The notes: generated from the sequence alone by a model not told the origin. Shown: positions 44,436-54,739, numbered from the stretch's first letter. The stretch: DNA of 64,000 bases from Methylorubrum extorquens (GCF_024169925.1 NZ_JALJXF010000001.1:4754501-4818500), one strand, 5' to 3'. Numbers and translations: made by a program.

Positions 44436-44526
44436 TTCTCTGCAGGATAAAATTTTTACTTCTTGAGCGTTGATACAAGTGTCCGCTCAAAAACGAGGCA
44501 ACTGCACACTATTTAAGGGGATCGAG

Positions 44527-45837
44527 ATGGACCTGACACGTCGCAAGCTCTTGAAGCAGTCTTCGCTGGCCGCGGCCGCGATCGCCGCCCCGCATCTCTG
44601 GCTGCCGACGGCGCGTGAGGCCTGGGGCGCCACCTTGAAGAAGGGTGAGCCGATCAAGGTCGGCCTCCTGTTCTCCCTGTCCGGCCAGCTCGCGGTTCCG
44701 GAGGAAGACTCGACCCTGGTGATGCAGTACGCCATCGACGAGATCAACAAGAACGGCGGGATCGCCGGTCATCCGATCCAGCCGGTGATCGTCGATGCCA
44801 AGTCAGACTTCAACGTTTACTCGGAGAAGGCCAAGGAACTCATCATCCGCGAGAAGGTGATCGCTCTGTTCGGCTGCTACACCTCGGCGAGTCGCAAGGC
44901 GATCCTGCCGGTGGTGATGTCGCAGAACAGCCTGCTCTACTACCCGACCTGCTACGAGGGTGCCGAATGCACCCAGAACACGATCTGCACGGGTCCGCTG
45001 GCCAACCAGCACTCGAAAGACCTGATCCCGTACATGGTCAAGAACTTCGGGAAAAAGGTCTTCTTCGTCGGCTCGAACTACGTCTGGCCGAAGGAGTCGA
45101 ACAAGAACGCCAAGATCTGGCTTCAGGAAGCCGGCGGCGAGTTGGTGGGCGAGGAATACATCCCGCTCGGCAGCTCCGAGTTCGGCCCCGTCCTCGGCAA
45201 AATCCGCGACGCTAAGCCGAACTTCATCTTCTCGACCGTGGTCGGCGCCTCCGACATCGCCTTCCACAAGCAGTTCAAGCAGGAAGGTTTCAAGGTCGAT
45301 TCCATGCCGATCGCCTCGCTCACCACCGGTGAGATCGAGACCAAGGCCATGGGTGCCGAATTCGGCGCTGGGCACTTCCTCTCGGCGCCCTATTTCCAGT
45401 CGCTCGACAACCCGACCAACCAGAAGTTCGTCGAGAACTTTCTCAAGAGCAAGTACGGCAAGAACGGCTCCACCCATTACAACATGGAGGAGACTTACCT
45501 CTCGGCCTACGTGTTCAAGGCTGGGCTCGAAGCGGCGATCAAGAAGACGGGCAATGTCGAGGAAGTGACCTCGCGCATGATCCGCGACGTCAGCGGCGGC
45601 GTGCGGGTCGAGGACGACATCTCGCCGGAAGGCCTGATCTGGATCGACGGCGACAACTTCAATTCCTGGCTCAAGCCCAAGATCGGCCAGTGCCAGGCCG
45701 ATGGCAGCTTCAAGATCGTCTCGGAAGCCAAGGAGCACGTCGCTCCCGATCCGTACTCGATCTACCCGAATGCCGGCAAATGCACCGCCACGGGCCTCGT
45801 CGCCCCCGATGGCAAGAGCCGCAAGAACGTCATCTGA
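44527..45837 (+). CDS. Short-chain amide/urea ABC transporter substrate-binding protein (FmdD/UrtA/AmiC-like)
   Basis: This 436-residue periplasmic protein has a Tat leader (LTRRKLLKQSSLAAAAIAAP). The body has the type I periplasmic-binding fold of the UrtA/AmiC/FmdD group: IKVGLLFSLSGQLAVPEEDS, YAIDEINKNGGIAGHPIQPV, FGCYTSASRKAILPVV and LLYYPTCYEGAECTQNTICTG. Start ATG 44527 follows AAGGGG. It heads a five-gene plus-strand transporter operon directly upstream of dmfA1A2. The likely ligands are formamide, DMF or a related amide; urea is an alternative. Confidence 0.9.
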   Translation: MDLTRRKLLKQSSLAAAAIAAPHLWLPTAREAWGATLKKGEPIKVGLLFSLSGQLAVPEEDSTLVMQYAIDEINKNGGIAGHPIQPVIVDAKSDFNVYSEKAKELIIREKVIALFGCYTSASRKAILPVVMSQNSLLYYPTCYEGAECTQNTICTGPLANQHSKDLIPYMVKNFGKKVFFVGSNYVWPKESNKNAKIWLQEAGGELVGEEYIPLGSSEFGPVLGKIRDAKPNFIFSTVVGASDIAFHKQFKQEGFKVDSMPIASLTTGEIETKAMGAEFGAGHFLSAPYFQSLDNPTNQKFVENFLKSKYGKNGSTHYNMEETYLSAYVFKAGLEAAIKKTGNVEEVTSRMIRDVSGGVRVEDDISPEGLIWIDGDNFNSWLKPKIGQCQADGSFKIVSEAKEHVAPDPYSIYPNAGKCTATGLVAPDGKSRKNVI

Positions 45838-45903
45838 CGCTTACCCGCGCAACCGCTCCGGCTGCGGTTCCTCGCGGCCGGGCCCTGCATTCACGGAGGT
45901 CCC

Positions 45904-46788
45904 GTGACGTCCCTCGACATCGCACCCTTTGCCAATGCCCTGGTGTTGGGCTTGAGCATCGCCAGCATCTGGCTCATCGCCGCGATCGGGCTGACGATCA
46001 TCTATGGCACCGTCGGGGTCATCAACATGGCCCACGGCGAGTTCATCATGCTGGGCGCCTATACCTCCTACGCCCTGCAATCTTCGTTCGGCCTGCCGTT
46101 CCTGCTCTGCCTGCCCGCCTCCTTCGTCGTGGTGGCGCTGGTGGGGCTCATCATCGAGCGCGGGCTGATCCGCTACCTCTACAACCGCCCGCTCGATACG
46201 CTGCTCGCCACCTGGGGCGTGTCGCTCGTCTTGATGCAGGGCGTGCGGCTGATTTTCGGCTCGGACCCGAAATACATCGCCGTTCCGGAGATCTTCCAGA
46301 GCAACGTCGAGGTGGGATTCGCCAGCCTCTCGGTGTTCCGCCTCGTGGTGCTCGCCATCACCGCGATCATCGTCGCCGGCACCGCTTGGCTGTTCTACCG
46401 CACCCGCTTCGGCATGCAGGTCCGCGCGGTGATGCAGAACAAGGAGATGGCCGCCTCCTTCGGCATCAACGCCGACCGGGTCTACATGACGACGTTCGCG
46501 CTGGGAGCAGGGCTCGCCGGCATCGCCGGCTCGCTGTTCGGCGTGCTGGCGATCGTGCTGCCGACCATGGGCACGGCCTACGTGGTGCAGGCCTTCCTCG
46601 TCGTGGTGGTCGGCGGCGGCACGCTGATGGGCAGTGTCGCGGCGGCGGGGCTGACGGGCGAACTCCAATCGGTCTTCGCGTTCGTCACCAACGACACCTT
46701 CGCCCGCTTCCTCCTCTACGTGCTGATCGTCGTGTTCCTGCGCTTCCGCCCGCGCGGCCTGTTCGCCGTCGCCAAAGGCCGCCGGTGA
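45904..46788 (+). CDS. Branched-chain/urea-type ABC transporter permease (UrtB/LivH-like)
   Basis: This 294-residue inner-membrane permease has about eight hydrophobic segments. Typical UrtB/LivH stretches are IYGTVGVINMAHGEFIMLGA, LLATWGVSLVLMQGVRLIFG, FRTRFGMQVRAVMQNKEMAA-like FYRTRFGMQVRAVMQNKEM and LVVVVGGGTLMGS. It starts with GTG at 45904 after CACGGAGGT, 66 bases past the binding-protein stop. It forms the membrane pore with the next permease. Confidence 0.9.
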   Translation: MTSLDIAPFANALVLGLSIASIWLIAAIGLTIIYGTVGVINMAHGEFIMLGAYTSYALQSSFGLPFLLCLPASFVVVALVGLIIERGLIRYLYNRPLDTLLATWGVSLVLMQGVRLIFGSDPKYIAVPEIFQSNVEVGFASLSVFRLVVLAITAIIVAGTAWLFYRTRFGMQVRAVMQNKEMAASFGINADRVYMTTFALGAGLAGIAGSLFGVLAIVLPTMGTAYVVQAFLVVVVGGGTLMGSVAAAGLTGELQSVFAFVTNDTFARFLLYVLIVVFLRFRPRGLFAVAKGRR

Positions 46789-46837
46789 GACGTCTCAGCC
46801 TCACCCCTCCTGCCCGTCAGAAGAGTTTCGCCCGCAG

Positions 46838-47959
46838 ATGACGACGCGCAACCTCTACCACAGCAAGCCGGCGCAATGGGCGGTCTACGGACTGTTCTTC
46901 GTCGGCATTGCCGGGATCCCGACCTTCGTCTCCGACGGCTTCCTGCTCAACCAGTTCGCCGTCTACGGCATCTACGGGATGCTCGCCCTGTCGATCAGCC
47001 TGTGCTGGGGCTTCGGCGGCATCCTCAATCTCGGCCAGGGCATCGCCTTCGGCCTCGCTGCCTACGGCATGGCGATGACCATGCAGATGCAGTCGCAGGA
47101 TCCGGACTCGAACCCGATCCCGCCCTTCATGCTCAACAACAGCTTGGAACACCTGCCCTGGTTCTGGCAGCCGTTCTGGAGCACGGGCGGGGGCATCCTG
47201 CTGGCGCTGGTCGTGCCGACCTTGTTCTACGTCGTGTTCGGCACGCTGATGTTCCGCGCCCGCGTCTCGGGGCCGTTCTTCGCGATCATGTCGCTGGCGA
47301 TGCTCTCGGCCTTCGCCACGCTGATCCTCGACATGCAACCCTACACCAACGGCGCCAACGGCATCTCGCCGCCCGCGCCGCTGAACGTCTTCGGCACCGA
47401 CATCGACCCCTATGGGCCGACCGCCTACTGGATCGTCTGCGGCGGGCTCATTGCCGTCACGGTCGGCGCCAAGCTGCTGACCCAGAGCAAGTTCGGCCTC
47501 GTCGTCCAGGCCCTGCGCGGCGACCCCGAGCGGGTGCGCTTCCTCGGCTACAACGTCGCCCTCTACGAGACCTGCATCTACGCGATCTCCGGTTTCATCG
47601 CCGCGCTGGCCGGCTGCCTCTGGGTGATGCTGATCCAGTACGTCTCGCCGGCCCAGCTCGATACCACCTTCAGTATCGGCATGGTGATCTGGGCCGGGAT
47701 CGGCGGGCGCCTGTCGCTGCTCGGCGCAATCCTCGGCGCGTTCCTGATCCAGGGCGGCCAGAGCTATCTCGGCGACCAGTTCCTGGCGACCTGGCTGCTG
47801 ATGCTCGGCGCCTTCTTCATCGTGGTCGTGCGCTTCCTGCCCAAGGGGCTGGCGGGCCTTCTCGAAAAGGTGCTCGGCGCGCTGGCACGCCAACCCGGCA
47901 AGCACGCCCGGCCCGACATGCCGCACGCAATCTCCGGTGCCCCGGCGGCGGGCGAGTAA
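46838..47959 (+). CDS. Branched-chain/urea-type ABC transporter permease (UrtC/LivM-like)
   Basis: This 373-residue permease has about nine to ten hydrophobic segments. UrtC-like stretches are LSISLCWGFGGILNLGQGIA, SGPFFAIMSLAMLSAFATLI, VVQALRGDPERVRFLGYNVA and IWAGIGGRLSLLGAILGAFL. Its ATG follows the UrtB-like gene by 49 bases and is followed 11 bases later by the UrtD-like ATPase. It completes the membrane channel of the amide importer. Confidence 0.9.
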   Translation: MTTRNLYHSKPAQWAVYGLFFVGIAGIPTFVSDGFLLNQFAVYGIYGMLALSISLCWGFGGILNLGQGIAFGLAAYGMAMTMQMQSQDPDSNPIPPFMLNNSLEHLPWFWQPFWSTGGGILLALVVPTLFYVVFGTLMFRARVSGPFFAIMSLAMLSAFATLILDMQPYTNGANGISPPAPLNVFGTDIDPYGPTAYWIVCGGLIAVTVGAKLLTQSKFGLVVQALRGDPERVRFLGYNVALYETCIYAISGFIAALAGCLWVMLIQYVSPAQLDTTFSIGMVIWAGIGGRLSLLGAILGAFLIQGGQSYLGDQFLATWLLMLGAFFIVVVRFLPKGLAGLLEKVLGALARQPGKHARPDMPHAISGAPAAGE

Positions 47960-47970
47960 GGGAGGGGACG

Positions 47971-48711
<741 letters not shown>

Positions 48712-48713
48712 CG

Positions 48714-49412
48714 ATGCTGCTCGATCTCGACCGCGTGACCTCCTATTACGGCAAGACACCGATCCTGAAGGATGTGGCGCTCGGCCTGCCCGAGGGGCAG
48801 TGCCTGTGCGTGCTCGGGCGCAACGGCGTCGGCAAGACCACGCTGCTGCGCACCATCATGGGGCTGACCGACCGCACCTCCGGCGAGATCCGGATCGCGG
48901 GCGATCCCATCACGAAGGCGCCGACGCATGTGCGGGCCAAGTACGGCCTCGGCTACATTCCGCAGGGGCGCCAGATCTTGCCGCACTTCACGGTCAAGGA
49001 GAACATCCTGCTCGGCACCTTCGCCCGCACCGACGGGCGCCAGGACGTGCCGGACCTCTGCCTGAGCCTGTTTCCCTACCTCGCGCAGAATCTGCACCGG
49101 AAGGCGGGGTTGCTCTCGGGCGGCCAGCAGCAGCAGCTCGCCATCGCCAGGGCGCTCGCCACCAACCCGCGCATCCTGCTCCTCGACGAGCCGACCGAGG
49201 GCATCCAGCCCAACATCGTCGCCGAGATCGGTCAGACGCTCGGGCGGCTCAACAAGGAGTTCGGCATCACGCTGATCCTCACCGAGCAGCACATCAAGGT
49301 GGCGCGCAAGCTCGGCGATGCCTTCCTGATGATGGAGAACGGCCGCATCGTCGCCCGCGGGCCGATCGGCGAGATGACCGATGAGCTGATCGAGCGGCAC
49401 ATGACGATCTGA
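48714..49412 (+). CDS. ABC transporter ATP-binding protein (UrtE/LivF-like)
   Basis: This 232-residue ATPase, last gene of the transporter operon, has Walker A GRNGVGKTTLL near residue 35, signature LSGGQQQQLAIARAL, Walker B ILLLDEPTEGIQPNI and H-loop LTEQHIKVARK. The TEGIQPNIVAEIG stretch is characteristic of UrtE. An inverted repeat (49441-49470) shortly after the stop may end the transcript before the dmf genes. Confidence 0.92.
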   Translation: MLLDLDRVTSYYGKTPILKDVALGLPEGQCLCVLGRNGVGKTTLLRTIMGLTDRTSGEIRIAGDPITKAPTHVRAKYGLGYIPQGRQILPHFTVKENILLGTFARTDGRQDVPDLCLSLFPYLAQNLHRKAGLLSGGQQQQLAIARALATNPRILLLDEPTEGIQPNIVAEIGQTLGRLNKEFGITLILTEQHIKVARKLGDAFLMMENGRIVARGPIGEMTDELIERHMTI

Positions 49413-49440
49413 GCGTGCCATGACGAGGTGAGGCGCAGGG

Positions 49441-49470
49441 CCCGTCCGGAGGCTGTCCGGCTTGGACGGG
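49441..49470 (+). terminator. Possible terminator after the amide transporter operon
   Basis: CCCGTCC (49441-49447) pairs with GGACGGG (49464-49470) around a 16-base loop, 28 bases past the UrtE-like stop. No T-run follows, so confidence is low. Confidence 0.3.
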
Positions 49471-49562
49471 TCGCACCGCCGGATCGCTTCGTCGAGCCTT
49501 GCGAGGACCGAAGCGTCTTTCATGGTCGGCGTAAAAAACGTTTCCTCACAAGAAAACAACGC

Positions 49563-49591
49563 TTGACCGATAGAATATAGCCGTCTTAAAT
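49563..49591 (+). promoter_or_regulatory. Sigma-70-like promoter upstream of dmfA1
   Basis: TTGACC (49563-49568), a 17-base spacer and TTAAAT (49586-49591) form a good -35/-10 pair in an AT-rich patch about 200 bases before the dmfA1 start. The long leader (49592-49790) has no obvious gene and might hold regulation. Confidence 0.5.
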
Positions 49592-49790
49592 TACATTGAT
49601 AAGTACGGCAGATATTTCGGGGTTATGTTTGCGAATACTGCGTGCTGACCTGCTTGCATCTCAACTTCTCAGCGGAGCATCGCGGCTCTGCCGGAACGGG
49701 CCGCCCGCCGGATTGCACCGGCAGCGCGTGCGGGCCCGCAACCATCTCCCGCCGCAACGGCGCGGCCGGGACCTACGAGGAGCGACGACG

Positions 49791-50231
49791 ATGGAACCGA
49801 TCCCGAAGAAGGGCACGCCCGAGCGCGAACGCCTGATCGCGGCCCACAAGGCTTGCATGGACTCGATGAAGGGCGTGGCCGGCAATTCGGTGGTGCTGTG
49901 CGAGACGCCCGGCGACACCACGGTGGTGACCGGCGGCGTCCACACCGACCCGGTGCTCAAGCGCGTGCTGCTGCGCATGCGCGGCGCAAGCCCGAAGGGC
50001 AAGCTGATCGTGATCTGCACGCAGGTCGATGCCGAATGGCGCATCGCCCGGCTCTCCGGCATCCGCGGCGTCCCGCCCGAATTCGTCGGCGACACGGTCT
50101 ACACCGACGAGCAGGAGATCCAGCACGCCATCTTCCTGATGCGCCTCGACGAACTCTCCGACAGCTACGGGTTCCCGGAAGATTACCACGAGGGCTGGAA
50201 GCGCAAGGACGACAACTGGCCGGTCACCTGA
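49791..50231 (+). CDS. dmfA1: N,N-dimethylformamidase small subunit
   Basis: This 146-residue soluble protein partners the large DMFase subunit. It was recognised by its size, position directly upstream of dmfA2, and small-subunit-like sequence: ERERLIAAHKACMDSMKG, a central beta part TTVVTGGVHTDPVLKRVLLR, VICTQVDAEWRIARLSGI and the C-terminal DYHEGWKRKDDNW. DMFase hydrolyses N,N-dimethylformamide to dimethylamine and formate. Start ATG 49791 follows CGAGGAGCG. The gap to dmfA2 is 123 bases. Confidence 0.85.
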   Translation: MEPIPKKGTPERERLIAAHKACMDSMKGVAGNSVVLCETPGDTTVVTGGVHTDPVLKRVLLRMRGASPKGKLIVICTQVDAEWRIARLSGIRGVPPEFVGDTVYTDEQEIQHAIFLMRLDELSDSYGFPEDYHEGWKRKDDNWPVT

Positions 50232-50354
50232 GCCGCCAAACCTTCAATACGTCGATCAGCGGGAGGCCGCAGACGCCTCCCGGCGCCCCCTCGCGCAAGG
50301 ACGCGCGGACCCGTCGGGGCGGGGACCAAAGGCGATGCCCAAAGGATTGACCCG

Positions 50355-52787
50355 ATGACCACGATGAGGCTGACCGGTTACGCCGACAAATTCGGCGTCC
50401 ATCCCGGCGATACGATCCAGTTCTACGTCAATTGCGACGGTCCGTCCGAGTACAAGGTCGAGATCGTCCAGATGATCAACGGCGACACCAACCCGCGCGG
50501 ACCGGGCTACATCGACAAGCCGGTCGAGGCGGCGGTCAACGGCACCTATGCGGGCCAGAAGCAGATCATCCACGGCGGCTCCTATGCCTACGTGCCGGAC
50601 GCCAAGCCTTTCCATGTCGAGAGCTTCACGCTCCAGTGCTGGATCTGGCCGACCGCGCCCAAGACCCATCCGCGCTACTGGAAGCACGGGCCGCAGGGGC
50701 TCGTCACGAAGTGGTCGAACGAATGCGGCTACGGCCTCTTCATCAACGAGGAGGGCTGCCTAGAGCTGCGCATCAACGAGCACCGGATCACCACCGACGT
50801 GCCGCTGCGCGACCATGCCTGGCATTTCTGCGCCGCGACCTTCGATGCGGCCACCGGCACCGTCACCCTGATCCACGAGCCCCAGGTGGTCTACGCCCTC
50901 GATCCCGAGATCGCTCCGGTCGAGGCCAGCCTGAAGGTCGCCATCGCCCACGCCCCCGTGCCGGTGGCGCTCGGCGCCTATGTCGAGCGGCTGGCGCCCG
51001 AGGATCCGCTTGCCGCCTCCTCGAAGCCGGCGGGCGTGGTCTTTGCCGGCAAGTATAACGGCAAGCTCGACAGCCCGCGCATCTGTAACCGGGCGCTCTC
51101 GCGCGCCGAGATCGAAATGATGAAGGCCGGCGCCCAGCCCGGCCTGACCGAGCGGCGCAATGCCGGCCCCACCGGCAAGCTCTCGGAATGCATCGTCGCC
51201 GCCTGGAACTTCTCCCTCGGCATCGGCACGCTGACGGCCAAGGACGAGGGGCCCTACCGTTTCGATGCGGCCCTGGTGAACTGCCCCAACCGCGCCATGA
51301 CCGGCTACAACTGGTCGGGCCAGAACTTCGATTGGAAGCACGCGCCGGGGGAATACGGCGCCATCAGCTTCCACGACGACGACGTGGACGACGCCCGCTG
51401 GGTCTCCGACTTCGCCTGGACCGTGCCGGAGACCGGCGTGAAGAGCCGCTTCTACGCCGCCAAGCTGACCACGCCTGAGGGCGACGAGGAGTTCATCCCG
51501 TTCTGGGTGGTGCCGCGCATCGGCCAGGAGACCGCCAAGATCGCGGTGATGGTGCCGACCATCAGCTACATGGCCTATGCCAACGAGCACGTGGCCTGCA
51601 ATGCGGGCGGCGCGGAACTGTTCGTCTACCGCGTGCCGATCATGCAGCAGCAGAACATGTTCCTCTCCGAGCACCGCGAATACGGTGGCTCGATCTACGA
51701 CACCCACACCGACGGCACCGGTATCTCGATCTCGTCGCGCCTGCGGCCGATTCTGTCGATCCGGCCGAAGTACGACCACTTCCTCGCTCAGGCGCCGTGG
51801 CAATACCCGGCCGACCTCCACCTGATCTACTGGCTGGAGACGATGGGCTACGAGTACGACGTCTTCACCGACGAGGACATAACCTACGACGGGCTGGCAC
51901 GCATCGAGAACTACAACGTCATCATCACCGGCTCGCACCCGGAGCACAATACGGGCACCCAGCTCGACGCGCTCCACAACTACACGCAGCGCGGCGGGCG
52001 GCTCATGTATATGGGTGCCGACGCGTGGTATTGGGTCCACGCGTTCCACCCGGGCTACGAGAGCAAGGGCCGCGGCGTCGTCACCGAGATGCGCCGCTGC
52101 GAATCCGGCATCCGCACGTGGCGGGCCGATCCGGGCGAGTACTACCACCAGGGCACGGGCGAACTCGGCGGGATGTGGCGCTTCCGCGGGCGCTACCTGC
52201 ACGCGGTGGCCGGCGTCGGCATGTCGTCGGAAGGCTTCGACGTGTCGAGCTACTTCTCCCGCACGCCCGACAGCCTCGATACCCGCGTGTCGTGGGCCTT
52301 CGAAGGGATCGATTACGACGAGAAGCTCGGCAATTTCGGCCTCGTCGGCGGCGGCGCGGCGGGTCTCGAACTCGACATCGTCGACACGATGCTAGGCTCG
52401 CCGCCGCACACCCTGACGGTGGCGACTTCCGCCGGGCGGCACACCGAGGCCTACCTCCTCGTCATGGAGGATTTCGGCTTCAACCAGCAGGGGCTGGACG
52501 GCACCACCCATCCGCGGGTGCGCGGCGACATCGCCTATCACGAGACGCCGAACGGCGGCGCCTGCTTCGCCTTCTCCTCGATCGCCTATTGCGGCTCGCT
52601 GCCCTGGAACAACGGTGACAACAACATCTCGCGGCTGACCAAGAACGTCCTCGACCGCTTCGCCATGGACGGCCCCCTGCCGGCCCCGCCCGCGAGCGCG
52701 ATCAGGCACCGTGGCCGGGCCGATTACGACCCGACGCCGATGGAGCACCGCAGCCGCAAGGAGCGCGGCGAGCCACTGCCCGCCTGA
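50355..52787 (+). CDS. dmfA2: N,N-dimethylformamidase large (catalytic) subunit
   Basis: This 810-residue protein matches the DMFase large-subunit architecture: an N-terminal beta-sandwich/lectin-like region (about 1-280, FTLQCWIWPTAPKTH), a linker, then a glutamine-amidotransferase-like catalytic domain. The characterised Paracoccus enzyme uses a mononuclear iron held by two Tyr and one Glu. The likely equivalents lie in SYMAYAN (404-410), REYGGSIYDTH (441-451) and GSHPEHNTG (526-534); exact residues need alignment. No signal peptide, so cytoplasmic. It follows dmfA1 and lies downstream of an amide importer. The products, dimethylamine and formate, feed methylotrophic metabolism. Confidence 0.93.
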   Translation: MTTMRLTGYADKFGVHPGDTIQFYVNCDGPSEYKVEIVQMINGDTNPRGPGYIDKPVEAAVNGTYAGQKQIIHGGSYAYVPDAKPFHVESFTLQCWIWPTAPKTHPRYWKHGPQGLVTKWSNECGYGLFINEEGCLELRINEHRITTDVPLRDHAWHFCAATFDAATGTVTLIHEPQVVYALDPEIAPVEASLKVAIAHAPVPVALGAYVERLAPEDPLAASSKPAGVVFAGKYNGKLDSPRICNRALSRAEIEMMKAGAQPGLTERRNAGPTGKLSECIVAAWNFSLGIGTLTAKDEGPYRFDAALVNCPNRAMTGYNWSGQNFDWKHAPGEYGAISFHDDDVDDARWVSDFAWTVPETGVKSRFYAAKLTTPEGDEEFIPFWVVPRIGQETAKIAVMVPTISYMAYANEHVACNAGGAELFVYRVPIMQQQNMFLSEHREYGGSIYDTHTDGTGISISSRLRPILSIRPKYDHFLAQAPWQYPADLHLIYWLETMGYEYDVFTDEDITYDGLARIENYNVIITGSHPEHNTGTQLDALHNYTQRGGRLMYMGADAWYWVHAFHPGYESKGRGVVTEMRRCESGIRTWRADPGEYYHQGTGELGGMWRFRGRYLHAVAGVGMSSEGFDVSSYFSRTPDSLDTRVSWAFEGIDYDEKLGNFGLVGGGAAGLELDIVDTMLGSPPHTLTVATSAGRHTEAYLLVMEDFGFNQQGLDGTTHPRVRGDIAYHETPNGGACFAFSSIAYCGSLPWNNGDNNISRLTKNVLDRFAMDGPLPAPPASAIRHRGRADYDPTPMEHRSRKERGEPLPA

Positions 52788-52799
52788 GACCCCGATGCT

Positions 52800-52815
52800 C
52801 CCCGCCATGGCGGGG
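52800..52815. terminator. GC-rich palindrome after dmfA2
   Basis: CCCCGCCATGGCGGGG is a perfect 16-base palindrome 13 bases after the dmfA2 stop. It could form a compact stem and weaken read-through into the next gene. There is no T-run. Confidence 0.35.
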
Positions 52816-52924
52816 ACCGCCCCGACGCTCCGTCCGCACCTTCCGCGGGTGGAGCCCGGTGGCAGCGCCGTCAGCCCCCCGTGCGCTGCCACCGACCCCT
52901 TTTCAAGAAGCGTAAGAGGCGTTC

Positions 52925-54031
52925 ATGGCCCTCGCCGCCGCGTCCGCCGGCTTCGTGCCGGACCGTCCCGATCTCGGCCACCGGGCCGAGGGAGTTGACC
53001 TTGCCGATCCCGCCTTCTTCGCGGACGGCCTCGATCCGCGCGCGCCGCGCCTGCTACCGCCGGCCGCCTACCGGGCGCTCGCCTTCGCGGAACTCGAGGA
53101 CGACGCGGTCTGGACCCGCTCCTGGCTCGCCATCGGCCTTTCCGCCGAGATCCCGGCGCCCGACGACCTCCTGCCTTTCACGGCCGGCCATCACGGCCTC
53201 CATGTCCAGCGCGCGCGCGACGGCGGCCTCGTCGGGCGCTTCAACAAGGCCCAGCACGGCGGCTGCCGCGCGGTGCCGGTGCAATGCCGGACCGGCACCA
53301 AGACCCGCTGCTCCTTCACCGCCTGCGGCTACAGCCGCGACGGGGCCGTGCTTTCGGCGGGGACCGAGGGGCCGACCCCGGCGATGCACCAGTATCTCGG
53401 CCTGCGCCCGGAGCGGCTGCTGCCGGTGGCCGCCCGCGCCTGGGGGCCGATGCTGCGGATCAACCTCGATCCCGAAGCCGCCCCGCTCAAGGCCCCGCCC
53501 GAAGGCTTGGTGGCGCTGACCGGCGAGATTCGGCGGGCGGAGTACGCGGCCAACTGGAAGCTCGCGGCGCAGGCGCTGGCCGAGGGCAATCGCTTCGCGG
53601 AAGCGCCGGACAGCCTGCACCTGACCGGACGGCTCGCGACCGGCGAGGCTGCTGCCATTGCCGCCCACTTCCCCAACCTCGTCCTGATCGAGGCGCGGGG
53701 CGAGACCTGCGCCGTGATGCTGCAGCCGACGGCGTTGGGCCAGACGCTGCTGCGGATCGGCCTGCTCGGCCCGGAGGGGAGGGCGGCGCCCGACCTCGAA
53801 GCCTCTTCACTCGAAGCCTCTTGGGATGCGTGGCTCGCCGAGATCGCCGCCCGGATGGCGCAGGCCGTCGCCGCGCAGGCGGCACTCTCGCGCCCGGACG
53901 CCGATGAGGCCCTTCCGACCAACGCCGCCGGCCTCTGGCTTCAGCGAAACCTCGCCGCCCGCGTGCGGGCGCGGCCCGCCGCCACGGACACCCAACCCCT
54001 CTACGCCACGGCCCAGGGCCGCGGCTGCTGA
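52925..54031 (+). CDS. Ring-hydroxylating-oxygenase-like protein with altered Rieske ligands
   Basis: This 368-residue protein has the layout of a Rieske oxygenase alpha subunit: an N-terminal YRALAFAELEDDAVWTRSWL entry, a Rieske-like domain (about 65-180) and a C-terminal helix-grip-like part containing YAANWKLAAQALAEG. The canonical C-x-H ... C-x-x-H ligands are not intact. The first pair reads A109-Q-H111 and the second C129-S-F-T132, while extra cysteines occur at 114, 121 and 134. Either the cluster is differently bound or lost. It follows dmfA2 by 137 bases and overlaps the Sel1 gene (TGATG). A role in dimethylamine or amide N-demethylation is only a guess. Confidence 0.7.
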   Translation: MALAAASAGFVPDRPDLGHRAEGVDLADPAFFADGLDPRAPRLLPPAAYRALAFAELEDDAVWTRSWLAIGLSAEIPAPDDLLPFTAGHHGLHVQRARDGGLVGRFNKAQHGGCRAVPVQCRTGTKTRCSFTACGYSRDGAVLSAGTEGPTPAMHQYLGLRPERLLPVAARAWGPMLRINLDPEAAPLKAPPEGLVALTGEIRRAEYAANWKLAAQALAEGNRFAEAPDSLHLTGRLATGEAAAIAAHFPNLVLIEARGETCAVMLQPTALGQTLLRIGLLGPEGRAAPDLEASSLEASWDAWLAEIAARMAQAVAAQAALSRPDADEALPTNAAGLWLQRNLAARVRARPAATDTQPLYATAQGRGC

Positions 54032-54729
54032 TGTCTCGGGAGATGTCGATGAGCCTTGCCGCCCAGCCTCTGGCCGCCCCGCTTACCCTTACGGAGGGCG
54101 TCGCGGCGTTCCAGGCCGGCGCCTACGACCGGGCGCTCGCCGTGTTCCGGCCGCTCGCCGAGGCGGGCGACCCGGAGGCGCAGGCGTGGCTCGGTGCGCT
54201 CCATGCCGGCGGGACCGGTGTGCCCGCCTCGCTGACGCAGGCCTTCGAATGGTATCGCCGCGCCGCCGAGCAGGGCCACGGCCCGGCCGCGACCAATGTC
54301 GGCGCGATGCTGGCGATGGGCCAGGGCGTGGCGCAGGACCGGACCGAGGGCGCCCGCTGGCTGGAACGGGCGGCGGCGAACGGCGACGTGATGGCGGCCT
54401 ACAACCTCGCTACCCTGCTGGCGAAGGGCGACGGCCTGCCCGCCGATCCCGTCCGCGCCGCCGAACTCTACCGGAGCGCAGCGCAGGCCGGGCACTACCC
54501 GTCTCAGGCCCGGCTCGGCCATTTCTACGCCCAGGGGATCGGGGTGGCGCGCGACCGCGTCGAAGCTTTCGCGTGGCTCTCGCTCGCCGCCGGGCACGGG
54601 GTCGGCACGGCGCTGAACGCGCTTGAGCTGATCTGCAAGGAGATGTCGGCCGAGGAGAAGCGCGAGGGCGCTGCCCGGGCGCAGAGCCGCCGCACGGAGC
54701 CCGGCCGCATCGCGCCGATTCCCGCCTGA
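54031..54729 (+). CDS. Sel1-repeat protein
   Basis: This 232-residue protein has about five Sel1-like (TPR-type) repeats of roughly 36 residues, such as GDPEAQAWLGALHAGGTGV, GHGPAATNVGAMLAMGQGV and GHYPSQARLGHFYAQGIGV. Sel1 repeats mediate protein-protein contacts. No clear signal peptide. Its first base overlaps the preceding stop, so it is probably co-translated with the Rieske-like gene. Its role in amide metabolism is unknown; a scaffold or assembly factor is possible. Confidence 0.85.
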   Translation: MSREMSMSLAAQPLAAPLTLTEGVAAFQAGAYDRALAVFRPLAEAGDPEAQAWLGALHAGGTGVPASLTQAFEWYRRAAEQGHGPAATNVGAMLAMGQGVAQDRTEGARWLERAAANGDVMAAYNLATLLAKGDGLPADPVRAAELYRSAAQAGHYPSQARLGHFYAQGIGVARDRVEAFAWLSLAAGHGVGTALNALELICKEMSAEEKREGAARAQSRRTEPGRIAPIPA

Positions 54730-54739
54730 GGGACGTCCG

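Noticed and set aside
49592..49790. Possible riboswitch in the long dmfA1 leader
   Set aside because: No conserved aptamer core or terminator/antiterminator pair could be recognised by eye.
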